From Clostridiales bacterium (lineage in GTDB: Bacteria > Bacillota > Clostridia > Oscillospirales > CAG-272): a stretch of 62,846 nucleotides of DNA. Numbering within the stretch: the stretch's first letter is position 1; each line of letters opens with the position of its first letter. Below the pieces are notes generated by a model. It made no database searches and was not told the DNA's origin. It was given only the letters and a program-made list of their open reading frames with translations. A program made the translations under genes and the position numbers. This document shows, one piece after another, positions 44,310-53,773 of this stretch. The stretch covers positions 1 through 62,846 of the forward strand of contig JAAYLD010000053.1 of the NCBI GenBank assembly GCA_012522015.1, read 5' to 3'.

Positions 44310-45938
44310 ATGGCAAACGGAATTTTCAAGGTGCCGAAGCCTTATAACGAACCAGCACTTGGATATCTGCAGGGTTCACCGGAGCGTGCGCTGCTTAAAG
44401 CTGAGCTGCAAAAGCAATCATCCGAAGTTGTTACAATCCCGCTTATTATAGGCGGTGAAGAGGTATATACAGAAAATTATAGAGAAATTGTCATGCCGCA
44501 CAATCACAGGCATATTCTCGCCCGCTATTGCCTTGCCGGTGAACGTGAATATAAGATGGCAGCAGAGGCAGCTCTTTCAGCTAAAAAACGCTGGGCTGAC
44601 ATGCCGTGGGAGCATCGCGCGTCTATATTTTTAAAGACTGCCGACCTTTTAACGGGCTCGTATCGTTATAAAGTCAACGCAGCGACGATGCTTGGGCAGA
44701 GCAAGACTGTTTTTCAAGCGGAGATTGACTCAGCATGTGAACTTGCTGACTTTTTCAGGTTTAATGTCCACTACGCGTCTGAAATATACTCAGAGCAGCC
44801 TTTGAATTCAAATGGTGTGTGGAACCGAATCGAATACAGACCGCTTGATGGCTTTGTTCTTGCAGTATCGCCGTTTAACTTCACGTCGATAGGCGGAAAT
44901 CTTTCATGCGCGCCTGCAATAATGGGGAACACTGTCGTCTGGAAGCCTGCATCAACGGCTGTTTTATCAAACTATTACGTAATGCGAATTCTCATGGAGG
45001 CTGGGCTTCCCGCAGGCGTCATTAACTTTGTCCCCGGCAGCGGTTCGGACGTCAGCAAATATGTCGTTACACACCCGCAAATGTCAGGATTCCATTTCAC
45101 CGGCTCAACTGAAGTATTTTCAGAGGTGTGGAAGACGGTTGGCACCAACATCAAATCTTACATCTCATATCCGCGCCTTGTTGGTGAGACCGGCGGCAAA
45201 GACTTCATTTTCGCCCATAAGACAGCGGATATCGATGCCCTCATTTCAGCTATGGTGAGAGGCGCATACGAATATCAAGGGCAGAAATGCTCCGCCGCGT
45301 CGCGCGCTTATATTCCGGAATCAATCTGGGGAAAAGTACGCGAGCGTATGCTTGATGAAATATCAAAAATTAAGATGGGTGACGTCGCGGACTTCACAAA
45401 TTTTATGGGTGCTGTTATAGATAAAAACTCTTTTGATAAAATTAAAACGTACATCGACTGTGCGGCAGCTTCTGACGATGCAGAGGTGCTTGCCGGTGGT
45501 TATGACGACAGCGTTGGCTACTTTGTAAAACCGACGTTGATTCTTGCAAAGAAACCCGACTATGAAACAATGGTCACAGAGATTTTCGGCCCTGTTCTGA
45601 CGGTTTATGTATATGAAGATGAGAAGCTTGATGAAACGCTTGCTCTCTGTGATACTGCCTCCCCATATGCTCTGACGGGCGCAATCTTTGCGCAGGACAG
45701 GGAAGCGATAATAAAAATGGAGCGTGCCCTTTCCGGTACAGCAGGCAACTTCTACATCAATGATAAGCCTACCGGCGCTGTTGTTGGGCAACAGCCGTTT
45801 GGCGGCGCAAGAGCGTCCGGCACAAACGACAAGGCAGGCAGCGCAATAAACCTTTATCGTTGGACTTCTCCGCGCTGCATAAAGGAAAACTTTGTTCCTC
45901 CGTACACCGTAAACTATCCTTATATGAGTGAGAAATAA
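44310..45938 (+). CDS. pruA: L-glutamate gamma-semialdehyde (1-pyrroline-5-carboxylate) dehydrogenase
   Basis: Oxidises glutamate semialdehyde, from proline or ornithine, to glutamate with NAD+. It belongs to the group 1, eukaryote-like P5C dehydrogenases (FKVPKPYNEPALGYLQGSPER start). Catalytic Cys lies in YQGQKCSAASR (about residue 328) and the general-base Glu in LVGETGGKD (about 294). SPFNFTSIGGN and GFHFTGSTEVF bind NAD. The length of 542 is standard. GGAGGAG precedes the ATG. No proline dehydrogenase gene is adjacent. Confidence 0.95.
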   Translation: MANGIFKVPKPYNEPALGYLQGSPERALLKAELQKQSSEVVTIPLIIGGEEVYTENYREIVMPHNHRHILARYCLAGEREYKMAAEAALSAKKRWADMPWEHRASIFLKTADLLTGSYRYKVNAATMLGQSKTVFQAEIDSACELADFFRFNVHYASEIYSEQPLNSNGVWNRIEYRPLDGFVLAVSPFNFTSIGGNLSCAPAIMGNTVVWKPASTAVLSNYYVMRILMEAGLPAGVINFVPGSGSDVSKYVVTHPQMSGFHFTGSTEVFSEVWKTVGTNIKSYISYPRLVGETGGKDFIFAHKTADIDALISAMVRGAYEYQGQKCSAASRAYIPESIWGKVRERMLDEISKIKMGDVADFTNFMGAVIDKNSFDKIKTYIDCAAASDDAEVLAGGYDDSVGYFVKPTLILAKKPDYETMVTEIFGPVLTVYVYEDEKLDETLALCDTASPYALTGAIFAQDREAIIKMERALSGTAGNFYINDKPTGAVVGQQPFGGARASGTNDKAGSAINLYRWTSPRCIKENFVPPYTVNYPYMSEK

Positions 45939-45946
45939 TAGGTACA

Positions 45947-46675
45947 GTGTTTTATGTATGTATTCTTGATACAGCCGACATAAGCCCGGAAATTGAGCGT
46001 GATTTTGTCGCATCACGCGCACATTTGATATCGTATGAACCTGCCCGCCGTTTGCATATCGCCGGTGAGCTTCTATGGGGTGCTATGATGATGTCGGTTT
46101 GCGGCATATCAGCAGAAGATGTCGCATATACGCCCCTTGGCAAACCTTACACACCCTCCCGCCCTGATGTTGCATTCAGCATAACTCACAGCGGCTCACT
46201 TGCCGCGTGCGCGCTTCTGACACTTGATGGTGACCATATTGAACAACCGTTATCCATCGGCGTTGATATACAGCGCGCTGATGGGAGCGGCAGTGCAAGA
46301 GATGATAAATCGATTATTCGATTTGCCAAGCGGTTTTATTCCGAAGCTGAGGTTGCGGAGATATTGGCGGCGAGCGATAAAAAAAGTGCTTTTTACCGTA
46401 TATGGACAATGAAAGAAGCTCTCCTGAAGTATACAGGCGAGGGGTTTTCACGTCCGCTTAAAAGCGCAGATACTAAAAGCAAAAGTTTTGGAGTGAAATA
46501 TATAACAAGGGAAGTGTATGACTCATCAGGTATGAAGTATGCACTTGCCGTTTGCCTTCCTTCCTTTATTGACGAGTACCCGTCTGTATATAGAATTACC
46601 CCAAATGACGGAATGTTTTATCGGGTGCAGGATGTAAAGGATGCAATAATCGCACTAAAAAACACCTGTAATTGA
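45947..46675 (+). CDS. 4'-phosphopantetheinyl transferase, Sfp type
   Basis: Transfers phosphopantetheine from CoA to carrier proteins. The metal-binding GVDIQ (about residue 105) and the RIWTMKEALLKYTGEGF block (about 148-165, WxxKEAxxK) are the signatures; FSITHSGSLAACAL is a further conserved stretch. Length 242 is typical for the Sfp type rather than AcpS. It starts with GTG eight bases after pruA, so probably co-transcribed. No polyketide or peptide synthetase gene is in the window, so the carrier may be fatty-acid ACP. Confidence 0.9.
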   Translation: MFYVCILDTADISPEIERDFVASRAHLISYEPARRLHIAGELLWGAMMMSVCGISAEDVAYTPLGKPYTPSRPDVAFSITHSGSLAACALLTLDGDHIEQPLSIGVDIQRADGSGSARDDKSIIRFAKRFYSEAEVAEILAASDKKSAFYRIWTMKEALLKYTGEGFSRPLKSADTKSKSFGVKYITREVYDSSGMKYALAVCLPSFIDEYPSVYRITPNDGMFYRVQDVKDAIIALKNTCN

Positions 46676-46700
46676 CAGCAAAGTAAATTTGACGTATAAT
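46672..46700 (+). promoter_or_regulatory. full-consensus promoter of the cytidylate-kinase-like gene
   Basis: TTGACA, 17-base spacer, TATAAT. The -35 box overlaps the stop codon of the preceding gene. Confidence 0.8.
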
Positions 46701-46738
46701 ATAAATATAAAACCGGGAGAAGGAGGGCGGCTGTTCAC

Positions 46739-47389
46739 ATGGCGAACACTGTAATAACTATCGCACGGCAATACGGTGCAGCAGGACGCCAGACGGGCGA
46801 GATTTTAGCCGAAATGAAAGGTATGCCGTGCTATGACAAGGAGCTAATCACGCTTGCTGCGTCGAAGAGCGGAATGAATGAGGATGTCGTTGCAGATATT
46901 GATGAAAAAGCGTCCTCCAGCTTACTTTATTCGCTTGGTCTCGGTTCTGTTGATTACAACATAGTAAGTATAACAGCCGCTTATAATATCCCAATAAACG
47001 ACAAACTTTTTATCGCACAATGTTCCGTGATAAAGGAGCTTGCCGCGAAGTCCCCGTGTATCATTATCGGGCGATGCGCCGATTACGTTTTGCGTGACAA
47101 TCCAAAGTGCATAAAAGTGTTTCTGCAGGCAGACCTCACTGTGCGCGCGAAGCGCATTGCAGCCCGCCAGGGGATAAGCGTGTCAGACGCGCAGGATTTG
47201 ATAATGAAAACAGACAAACGCCGCGCCTCGTATTATGGTCACTACACGGGCCAAAAATGGGGAAGATCCGATCTTTACGACCTTGTCATCGACACAACGG
47301 TAATTGGAGCTCAAGGTGCGGCAGAAGTCATCGCAAAGTTTCTTCATATGTTTAAACAAAGCGAAGAACAAAGCGAAAAAAATGCTTAA
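46739..47389 (+). CDS. cytidylate kinase-like family protein
   Basis: P-loop protein of the family found widely in gut Clostridia. VITIARQYGAAGRQTGEILAE carries a modified P-loop (GxxGRxxG), and IIIGRCADYVL with VRAKRIAARQGIS form the lid/arginine region. It resembles Cmk but the genuine cytidylate kinase usually sits with ispH or rpsA; the substrate of this family is unproven. Length 216. AGGAGGG precedes the ATG, and a terminator follows. Confidence 0.85.
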   Translation: MANTVITIARQYGAAGRQTGEILAEMKGMPCYDKELITLAASKSGMNEDVVADIDEKASSSLLYSLGLGSVDYNIVSITAAYNIPINDKLFIAQCSVIKELAAKSPCIIIGRCADYVLRDNPKCIKVFLQADLTVRAKRIAARQGISVSDAQDLIMKTDKRRASYYGHYTGQKWGRSDLYDLVIDTTVIGAQGAAEVIAKFLHMFKQSEEQSEKNA

Positions 47390-47426
47390 AGCAGCCAAAT
47401 ACCCTTCTGTTTATTAAATGAAAGAC

Positions 47427-47454
47427 AAAAACGCCGCCGAAAAGCGACGTTTTT
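47427..47454 (+). terminator. intrinsic terminator
   Basis: AAAAACG...CGTTTTT with an inner CGC/GCG pair, followed by T-rich sequence. Confidence 0.75.
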
Positions 47455-47676
47455 ATTTTACCTTGATATTTTGTTGCGCACCGGGCGGTATGATATTGAT
47501 AGCATCATATAATGTGGAAAAGGGCGTGAGAACGCGCGAAAATTAGAATAAGTAGTGAGTTCAGACGCTACCCGGCCGTAGGGACAAATTGAATGTGTAT
47601 AAAAGACAACAGAATGCTCTGTACAGGGTTGTTTCCGGATGTGAAGATACCGTGTCGTTGATATTGCATACTTAAT
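47455..47676. other. intergenic stretch without a supported gene
   Basis: I see no ORF worth reporting. There is a TATAAT (about 47507) without a good -35, a GCGT/ACGC hairpin with a GAGA loop near 47525, and CCGGG/CCCGG complementary segments about 90 bases apart. These are too weak to call an RNA. Confidence 0.4.
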
Positions 47677-47707
47677 AAAAGAAGCCGAGTTTTATAAGCT
47701 CGGCTTC
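47677..47707 (-). terminator. terminator of the beta-galactosidase gene
   Basis: GAAGCCGAG (47681-47689) with CTCGGCTTC (47699-47707); on the minus strand the stem is followed by TTTTATT. Confidence 0.88.
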
Positions 47708-47736
47708 TCAATAATACGATATTATACAATAGGTGT

Positions 47737-50043
47737 TTATTTTGCACGTTTTAATGTCAGCGAAACAGCTGGGAATCTATTGTCGGCCGGCGTGAGGGTG
47801 ACTTCCGCTTTGTCTTCAGGCACACGGACATATACAATTAAGCGTCCGTGGAAGAGACGGCGATATGCTTCGCCATATGACGTGAGATCGGCGATGTCGC
47901 CATTTTCAATGCCAAGAAGCTCACCGCAAGAGACGTCAACGGCAATATCTGTGTCGGCGCCGTCGCCAAATGTTACGGGCACACCATTTTCATCAACAAG
48001 TTGCACTTCAATCTGGTGGACTTCGTCGCGGCAAGTATATGCTTCGCATTCGGTACGCTCTGCATCCCATACTGATACGGCAAGAGACTTCGGCGTACCG
48101 GGTCTTGGTATCGAGATTTCGCGTGTCGTTCCATCAGCAAAGTAGAGAGTAGCGGTGTAGGTGCCCTCATATGAGCTGACTTCCCAGTCACATGCGTAAT
48201 GCTCGACGTCACGGCGTCCAAGGGATACCCCGTCAAGGAAAAGCTCTGCTGACTTTGCGTTTGTGTAGCAAACAATAATGGGGGTGTTTTCTCTGAAGCG
48301 GCGGGATGGCATAAGGTATCCTACTCGTGTGTCAAGCCACATAGCAGAGCGGTGGAAATAACGCCTTTTCTCAAATCCGGCAAGGTCAAGAAGACCAAAA
48401 ACCGCGCCGCGTACGGGCCAGCCGCGGGCTTCGCCAAGGTAGTCGACACCTGTCCACAAAAACTGTCCGCAAATATAGTCGTTGTCACGAACAACCTCCC
48501 ATGCACGCGAGTCATGCCCGTTTTCACTGCCGTATATTATTGCATTCGGGAAGGCTTTGTGATGCTCTGCGTATAGATTCTCTTTATAGTTATATCCGGC
48601 GACGTCAAGTGCCTGCATATATCCTGTTTTAACAGATACTTCGGGGTAGGCAAGCGCGGCGGTTACAGGTCGCGTTGTGTCAACTTCTTTTACCCACTTG
48701 ACAAGGCGGCGGGCGATGACGGCAAGCCTTCTTGCATCAGGACGGTTGACGTCGTAGCGGCGTTGCTCTTCGCTCTTGCCGGCGTCGTTGTTGCCGGTCA
48801 TAATGTCAAAGTCGGAATAAACATATTGATCGTTCGGGTAGTCGACCTCGTTGCCAATGCTCCAAAGTATGATAGACGGATGGTTGCGGTCGCGGCGAAC
48901 CATCGTTTTTATATCAGTTTCGCCCCATGTAATGAAGTCTTCGTAATATCCGTTGAGCTTCGGGGGATAAACGTTATGACCCTGCCACCATTTATTCTTT
49001 GGTGCCTCCCACTCGTCAAACGCCTCATCCATCACAAGGAAGCCCATTTCATCACAAAGGTCAAGAAGAGCGGGATCGGGTGGGTTATGGCTTGTGCGTA
49101 TTGAGTTGCATCCGCAGGCGGCAAGTTTTGTAAGACGGCGGCGCCATACTTCCTTCGGAACAGCGGCGCCAAGGCATCCGGCGTCGTGGTGCAGACAAAC
49201 GCCGCGAAGTTTCGTCTCCTTGCCATTTAAGTAAAATTTGCCGCTCGCATCGAATTTGATGTCGCGTATGCCGAAGCGTGTGTGCACAGTGTCGGTTACT
49301 TCACCGTCCGATACAACCTCAGTTACAAGTGTGTAGAGATTGGGGCTTTCTGTTCCCCAGAGAAGCGGGTTTTTTACTTTGCATGATGAACTGACACCCG
49401 TCATTTCCGCGACGGTTGAGCCGTCCGGCGCAATAATCGTATGGCGGACAAGAGCGTCCCCGCCTTCAAGCTCGGTGTTGACGATGACAGTAGCAGATTC
49501 CGCCGTTACATGCTCAGTGTGGACGAAAATACCGAAATCAGCAACGCATGGTGTCCCTGTCACTGTAACATAAACGGGGCGTGTTATGCCGGAACCGGTG
49601 TACCAGCGCGAGTCAGCGGTTTCAGTATGCGGAACCTTGACAGATATTACGTTGTCGCCATCAGGCGCAAGAAACTCTGTGATATCATAAACAAAGGTGC
49701 TGTATCCATAAGGGCGCTTTCCAAGATAGTTTGAGTTGCACCAAACCATCGAATTGTTGTATACGCCCTCAAATGTTATGCGGACTTTCTTGCCAAGCTG
49801 CGGTTTTAAATTGAAGCGGCAGCGGTACCAGCCAATCCCTCCGGTGACATAGCCTGTGCCACTTGAGTTTTCCTTTGAAAAGCCGCGCTTTATGCTCCAG
49901 TCATGCGGTACCCACACAGCTTCCCAGCTGCTGTCGTCAGCGCCGCGGTACCAACCATCCCTCACATCTCCAAGATTGAAACGCCATTCTTTGAGTGGAA
50001 TAATTTGTCTTGCCGTGTTATTTGTGCCTTCTTTGGTCATCAT
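47737..50043 (-). CDS. glycoside hydrolase family 2, probable beta-galactosidase
   Basis: Retaining exo-glycosidase. The sugar-binding domain (WVPHDWSIK; GIGWYRCRFNL) is followed by immunoglobulin-like and TIM-barrel domains. The acid/base Glu is in WSIGNEVDYPN (about residue 400), the nucleophile Glu in YGSENGHDSRAW (about 500). RGVCLHHDAGCLGAAV is the GH2 signature. The C-terminus carries a further Ig-like domain. There is no signal peptide, so it acts in the cytoplasm on imported sugar. ATG 50043 with AAAGGGG upstream gives 768 residues. It may be a beta-galactosidase or another GH2 activity. It is divergent from the CotH genes. Confidence 0.88.
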   Translation of the reverse strand: MMTKEGTNNTARQIIPLKEWRFNLGDVRDGWYRGADDSSWEAVWVPHDWSIKRGFSKENSSGTGYVTGGIGWYRCRFNLKPQLGKKVRITFEGVYNNSMVWCNSNYLGKRPYGYSTFVYDITEFLAPDGDNVISVKVPHTETADSRWYTGSGITRPVYVTVTGTPCVADFGIFVHTEHVTAESATVIVNTELEGGDALVRHTIIAPDGSTVAEMTGVSSSCKVKNPLLWGTESPNLYTLVTEVVSDGEVTDTVHTRFGIRDIKFDASGKFYLNGKETKLRGVCLHHDAGCLGAAVPKEVWRRRLTKLAACGCNSIRTSHNPPDPALLDLCDEMGFLVMDEAFDEWEAPKNKWWQGHNVYPPKLNGYYEDFITWGETDIKTMVRRDRNHPSIILWSIGNEVDYPNDQYVYSDFDIMTGNNDAGKSEEQRRYDVNRPDARRLAVIARRLVKWVKEVDTTRPVTAALAYPEVSVKTGYMQALDVAGYNYKENLYAEHHKAFPNAIIYGSENGHDSRAWEVVRDNDYICGQFLWTGVDYLGEARGWPVRGAVFGLLDLAGFEKRRYFHRSAMWLDTRVGYLMPSRRFRENTPIIVCYTNAKSAELFLDGVSLGRRDVEHYACDWEVSSYEGTYTATLYFADGTTREISIPRPGTPKSLAVSVWDAERTECEAYTCRDEVHQIEVQLVDENGVPVTFGDGADTDIAVDVSCGELLGIENGDIADLTSYGEAYRRLFHGRLIVYVRVPEDKAEVTLTPADNRFPAVSLTLKRAK

Positions 50044-50151
50044 TAAACCCCTTTGTTTAATAATTATTATATCACTGCCATTAATAATATCATTAACTAC
50101 AGTTTTGCGCAATGAATAAAGGGTAGATTTTAAAATTTTACGATTATACTG

Positions 50152-50180
50152 TTGTAAAATACATAAAAACTCGTTATAAT
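50152..50180 (+). promoter_or_regulatory. promoter of the CotH genes
   Basis: TTGTAA, 17-base spacer, TATAAT. The -35 overlaps the right arm of an ATTTTAC/GTAAAAT inverted repeat (about 50135-50160), and TATAAT boxes for the divergent gene lie nearby, so both directions may share control. Confidence 0.65.
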
Positions 50181-50278
50181 TCAATTTATATGTTTATTAA
50201 ATGCGACGAAACGGGCGACTAACTTATTTATAATAAATTTCAATTTGTCAAATGCGCATATTAAAAACGGAGAAGAAC

Positions 50279-53200
50279 ATGAGAATCTCAGCAGATACCA
50301 CGGTTAAGATCAAAGTAGTTGTAACAGTAGCTATACTGTCAGTATTGTTGGCTGTTTTAATACTGTTCCTTTATTCCTGCTCAAATAAGGGCTTGGATAT
50401 AAGTGAAATTACCGATCATGATGTTAGTGAATCGGAAACAACAAATGATCCGGGCACTACGGCCGAGTATACATATTACGAGCCCAAAATTGACGCTGAC
50501 GCCGACAGCGTAAAAGGTATAGCTATACGTTCAGCGGAGGATCTTGCGAAAATTGGTGTTGATGAAGACTACCCGCTTGACGGAGACTATGTTCTTGTCA
50601 CGGATATTGATCTTTCGGGGTATAAGAGCTGGGAACCGATTGGAGGCGCTGCTGGGAAGAGCGGACAGTGGAGTGGAGCAGGCATATTTACAGGCACCTT
50701 CGACGGACGCAATCATATTATTTGGGGCCTGACAATCGACGCAACACCAAACAATGAATCATTCTGGGGTTTGTTCGGCACGGTAGCAAGCAAGAACAAA
50801 GACGACTCGGCTGTCATTAAAAACGTTGTATTATCAGGCGTGTCGATTCAAGTTGTATCAAGTGTAACAAATGCAGTTGGGGCGCTCGCAGGACAGGTCA
50901 ATGGATTTGTTGAGATTGACAGTATTTCTGTACTGTCCGGCGTTGTGTCGTTCATCGGCTCTAATAATCTGGGAGTTGGCGGTGTCATTGGACAGATACG
51001 GACGGACACGTCATCACCTCGCGTATCTAATATGGGCGTTTCAATTACTAATATATTTTCGAATGTTACTGTTTCATCAGAAAACAGCGGAACAAACTAC
51101 TGCAGCGGTGTTATCGGGCGCATACGCAACGGTGACATAAAACAGCTCTCGTCAGTTGTTGTTCTTGGAAAAACAATTTTCGAGGGTGGCTCTGGATTTG
51201 CTATTACAACAGGTGATTCTGGTGCCAAACGTACAGACTCTGTTTACTATCAGACAGGCTCAGGCAATGCTTACAGGTCAATCGGTCGGTCAATGTCAAA
51301 GGAAGGCATGACGAATGGGTCACTCTTAATTTCAGATAATTGGACGGTTACAAAGAAATTTTACCCGCTTTTATCAGATGTCTACGACAGCCCAGCCTTT
51401 TCGCCAATGGAGCTTATCACAATTTCCTTCCGTTCAGGCGAAAATAAGGATGCCGTTAAGAATAATTTTAATGTGCCGACAAAGGTTGCGGATATCAGTA
51501 TAAAATGGCATTCAAGCAATCCTGATATTATTTCAGTCGGCGGACAAAACGCAAAAGTTAAACAGCCGGAGAGCGGGTACGTTGATGTGATATTAACAGC
51601 AGTCAGCGGCCATGTTGCAAAGGATTATAAAATAAGGGTCATATCTTCTCAGCAGGGTTACTTTATAAACGATTATGTAGTTGCCGGCGAACCAATCCGT
51701 GTTGGTGGTTATGCCGAGGGAACTGAATTTAAATGGATAATTGAAAATAAGAGCACCGGTAAAACTAAAACAGTAATTGATACAACCGGGTCATACACGC
51801 CCGAGGAGGAAGATATCGAGAGCCTCATAACCGTTCAGGCTTTAGGATATGAGGATATTACAATTTATTATAGCTATTTGCCCGTTATATATATATCAAG
51901 CAGTAAATCATATAATGCCATCGGCAAAGGCGGATATACCGATGCTTATATGAAGCTGACGGCGGATGTTGAAGAGGAATACTTATATGACGGCCAAATA
52001 GGTATTAAGCTTCGCGGCAACTCAACATCACGCTGGGATAAGCGTCCGTTTAAAATCAGGCTTGAAACGAAAGCAAACCTTCTCGGAATTGATAAAGAAG
52101 GGCCAAACAAGCACTGGGTGCTTCTTGCAAACTATATTGATCTGACGCTTATGCGCAATAAAATTATCAACGATTTCTCATACGCAATCGGCATGGAATA
52201 CTATATGGCGTCGGAGAATGTTATACTAATTTTTAACGGTAAGTATTACGGCGTTTATCAGCTATGCGAGCATGTTAGAGTTGATGAAACGCGAGTGAAC
52301 GTTTTTGACTGGGAGGAATACGCAGAAACTGCTGCTAAAACAATCGCTGCCGCAGCAAGAGAGGCCGGAGAGGTTGGATACGCGGGCGAAGCGAAGCTCG
52401 CACAAGAAATTGAAAACGAGCTTTTCTCCGACTGGACATGGATGAAAACCGGAGAGGTGAAACTCAATGGTAAGACATATGTGTTCACCGATTACGGATT
52501 GGAAGCTCTGCCGCCGCAGACAGGCGGATTCCTGCTTGAAATGGACTTCTACAGCATTGGCAACGATGCGATGCCGCGTACTGAAACCGCTTATAGGCAG
52601 CCGTTTTACTTCAATACCCCTGATCCGGAATATGGCCTTGATTCATTCAAGGAGCAGGATTTATATAAATACGCATATAAATACATTCAATCATTCGAGT
52701 ACGCGATACACAGCGATGACTTTATATTCAAAAACAGTGACACGCGTTATATAGCTAATGTACGTAACAGGTATAATTACAACTATGTTGAAGTCGAGTA
52801 TACGGATGATTTAAATGACGGCCGTCACTATTCAGAGCTGTTCGATATGGATAACCTCGTGGCAAACTTCATTTTCTGCGAGATTATCATGAACTGGGAC
52901 AGCATGAAGAACAGTGTATATGTATATAAAGACATAGAAGGACTTGCAAAGATAGGCCCGCAGTGGGACTTTGACTGGGCATGGGGTAATACTATACCGA
53001 ACCCCAACACATGGCGTCCGACGTCATGGCACTGCCGTGAATTCGACTTTATGGTTGAGCAGTATTACCAGACTGTTCAGTGGAACTGCCTGCTAATACG
53101 CGATCCATACTTCCTTGTCAAAGTTTTTGAAAAATGGCATGAGGCACGCAACCGAGAAATTGAGGATCTCATAAAGAAAGACGGTATTATCAATAGGTAC

Positions 53201-53683
53201 ACAGACTACATACGTAAAGCGGCACGCGGGAATGACAGCCTCTGGGGATTTGTGACATTTGACGCATCATTATCTCAGATGTGGAACTTTATAAACACTC
53301 GAATGAAGTGGCTTGATGAACAGTTTAAAACGGTTGAATCCCTCATTAAATCACTTGGGGCTTACCATTCATCAAACGACCTTCGTGTGGCTGATGTTAC
53401 AGTCCTTACAGATAAAACAAAAATAACAGCTAAGGTAAACAACATAGGCATTGATTCCGTTGCTTTCCAAATCAACGGAACAACAATGGTTAAGGCTAAG
53501 GTTAAAAATGGAACAGCGACAGTAACAGTTGATACGTCAGTCATCGACATAACCGGAGGTTATAACTGTGTAACCATTTATGCCATTGACAGCGCAGGTG
53601 ATTACATATACGATGAGGAACACAGTATAAAGGGCAACTATAATCAGGTTGTCTCAAACTATAAATACTTTGTTATAAAATAA
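50279..53683 (+). CDS. CotH-kinase lipoprotein with beta-solenoid and Ig-like domains, copy 1
   Basis: 1134 residues. A membrane segment ends in LYSC at residue 34, a likely lipobox. After an acidic Thr/Asp linker comes a beta-solenoid-like region (about 85-320, GIFTGTFDGRNHIIWGLTID; GALAGQVNG), an Ig-like domain of the atrophied type (about 385-460, IKWHSSNPDIISVGG), a CotH kinase domain (about 540-1010) and a C-terminal Ig-like domain. Kinase-like motifs are IKLRGNSTSRWDKRPFKI, YYGVYQLCEHVRVD, NWDSMKN and GPQWDFDWAWGN. CotH proteins phosphorylate spore-coat or secreted proteins. ATG 50279 has GGAGAAG upstream. The next gene is a paralogue. Confidence 0.85.
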   Translation: MRISADTTVKIKVVVTVAILSVLLAVLILFLYSCSNKGLDISEITDHDVSESETTNDPGTTAEYTYYEPKIDADADSVKGIAIRSAEDLAKIGVDEDYPLDGDYVLVTDIDLSGYKSWEPIGGAAGKSGQWSGAGIFTGTFDGRNHIIWGLTIDATPNNESFWGLFGTVASKNKDDSAVIKNVVLSGVSIQVVSSVTNAVGALAGQVNGFVEIDSISVLSGVVSFIGSNNLGVGGVIGQIRTDTSSPRVSNMGVSITNIFSNVTVSSENSGTNYCSGVIGRIRNGDIKQLSSVVVLGKTIFEGGSGFAITTGDSGAKRTDSVYYQTGSGNAYRSIGRSMSKEGMTNGSLLISDNWTVTKKFYPLLSDVYDSPAFSPMELITISFRSGENKDAVKNNFNVPTKVADISIKWHSSNPDIISVGGQNAKVKQPESGYVDVILTAVSGHVAKDYKIRVISSQQGYFINDYVVAGEPIRVGGYAEGTEFKWIIENKSTGKTKTVIDTTGSYTPEEEDIESLITVQALGYEDITIYYSYLPVIYISSSKSYNAIGKGGYTDAYMKLTADVEEEYLYDGQIGIKLRGNSTSRWDKRPFKIRLETKANLLGIDKEGPNKHWVLLANYIDLTLMRNKIINDFSYAIGMEYYMASENVILIFNGKYYGVYQLCEHVRVDETRVNVFDWEEYAETAAKTIAAAAREAGEVGYAGEAKLAQEIENELFSDWTWMKTGEVKLNGKTYVFTDYGLEALPPQTGGFLLEMDFYSIGNDAMPRTETAYRQPFYFNTPDPEYGLDSFKEQDLYKYAYKYIQSFEYAIHSDDFIFKNSDTRYIANVRNRYNYNYVEVEYTDDLNDGRHYSELFDMDNLVANFIFCEIIMNWDSMKNSVYVYKDIEGLAKIGPQWDFDWAWGNTIPNPNTWRPTSWHCREFDFMVEQYYQTVQWNCLLIRDPYFLVKVFEKWHEARNREIEDLIKKDGIINRYTDYIRKAARGNDSLWGFVTFDASLSQMWNFINTRMKWLDEQFKTVESLIKSLGAYHSSNDLRVADVTVLTDKTKITAKVNNIGIDSVAFQINGTTMVKAKVKNGTATVTVDTSVIDITGGYNCVTIYAIDSAGDYIYDEEHSIKGNYNQVVSNYKYFVIK

Positions 53684-53773
53684 ACGCAAAGAGTTTTGTT
53701 GCGATTATTTAAAATATGAATCAGTATTGATAAAACCGGGCGTTTTATGAGTGTCAGATATGGTGGTGATAGT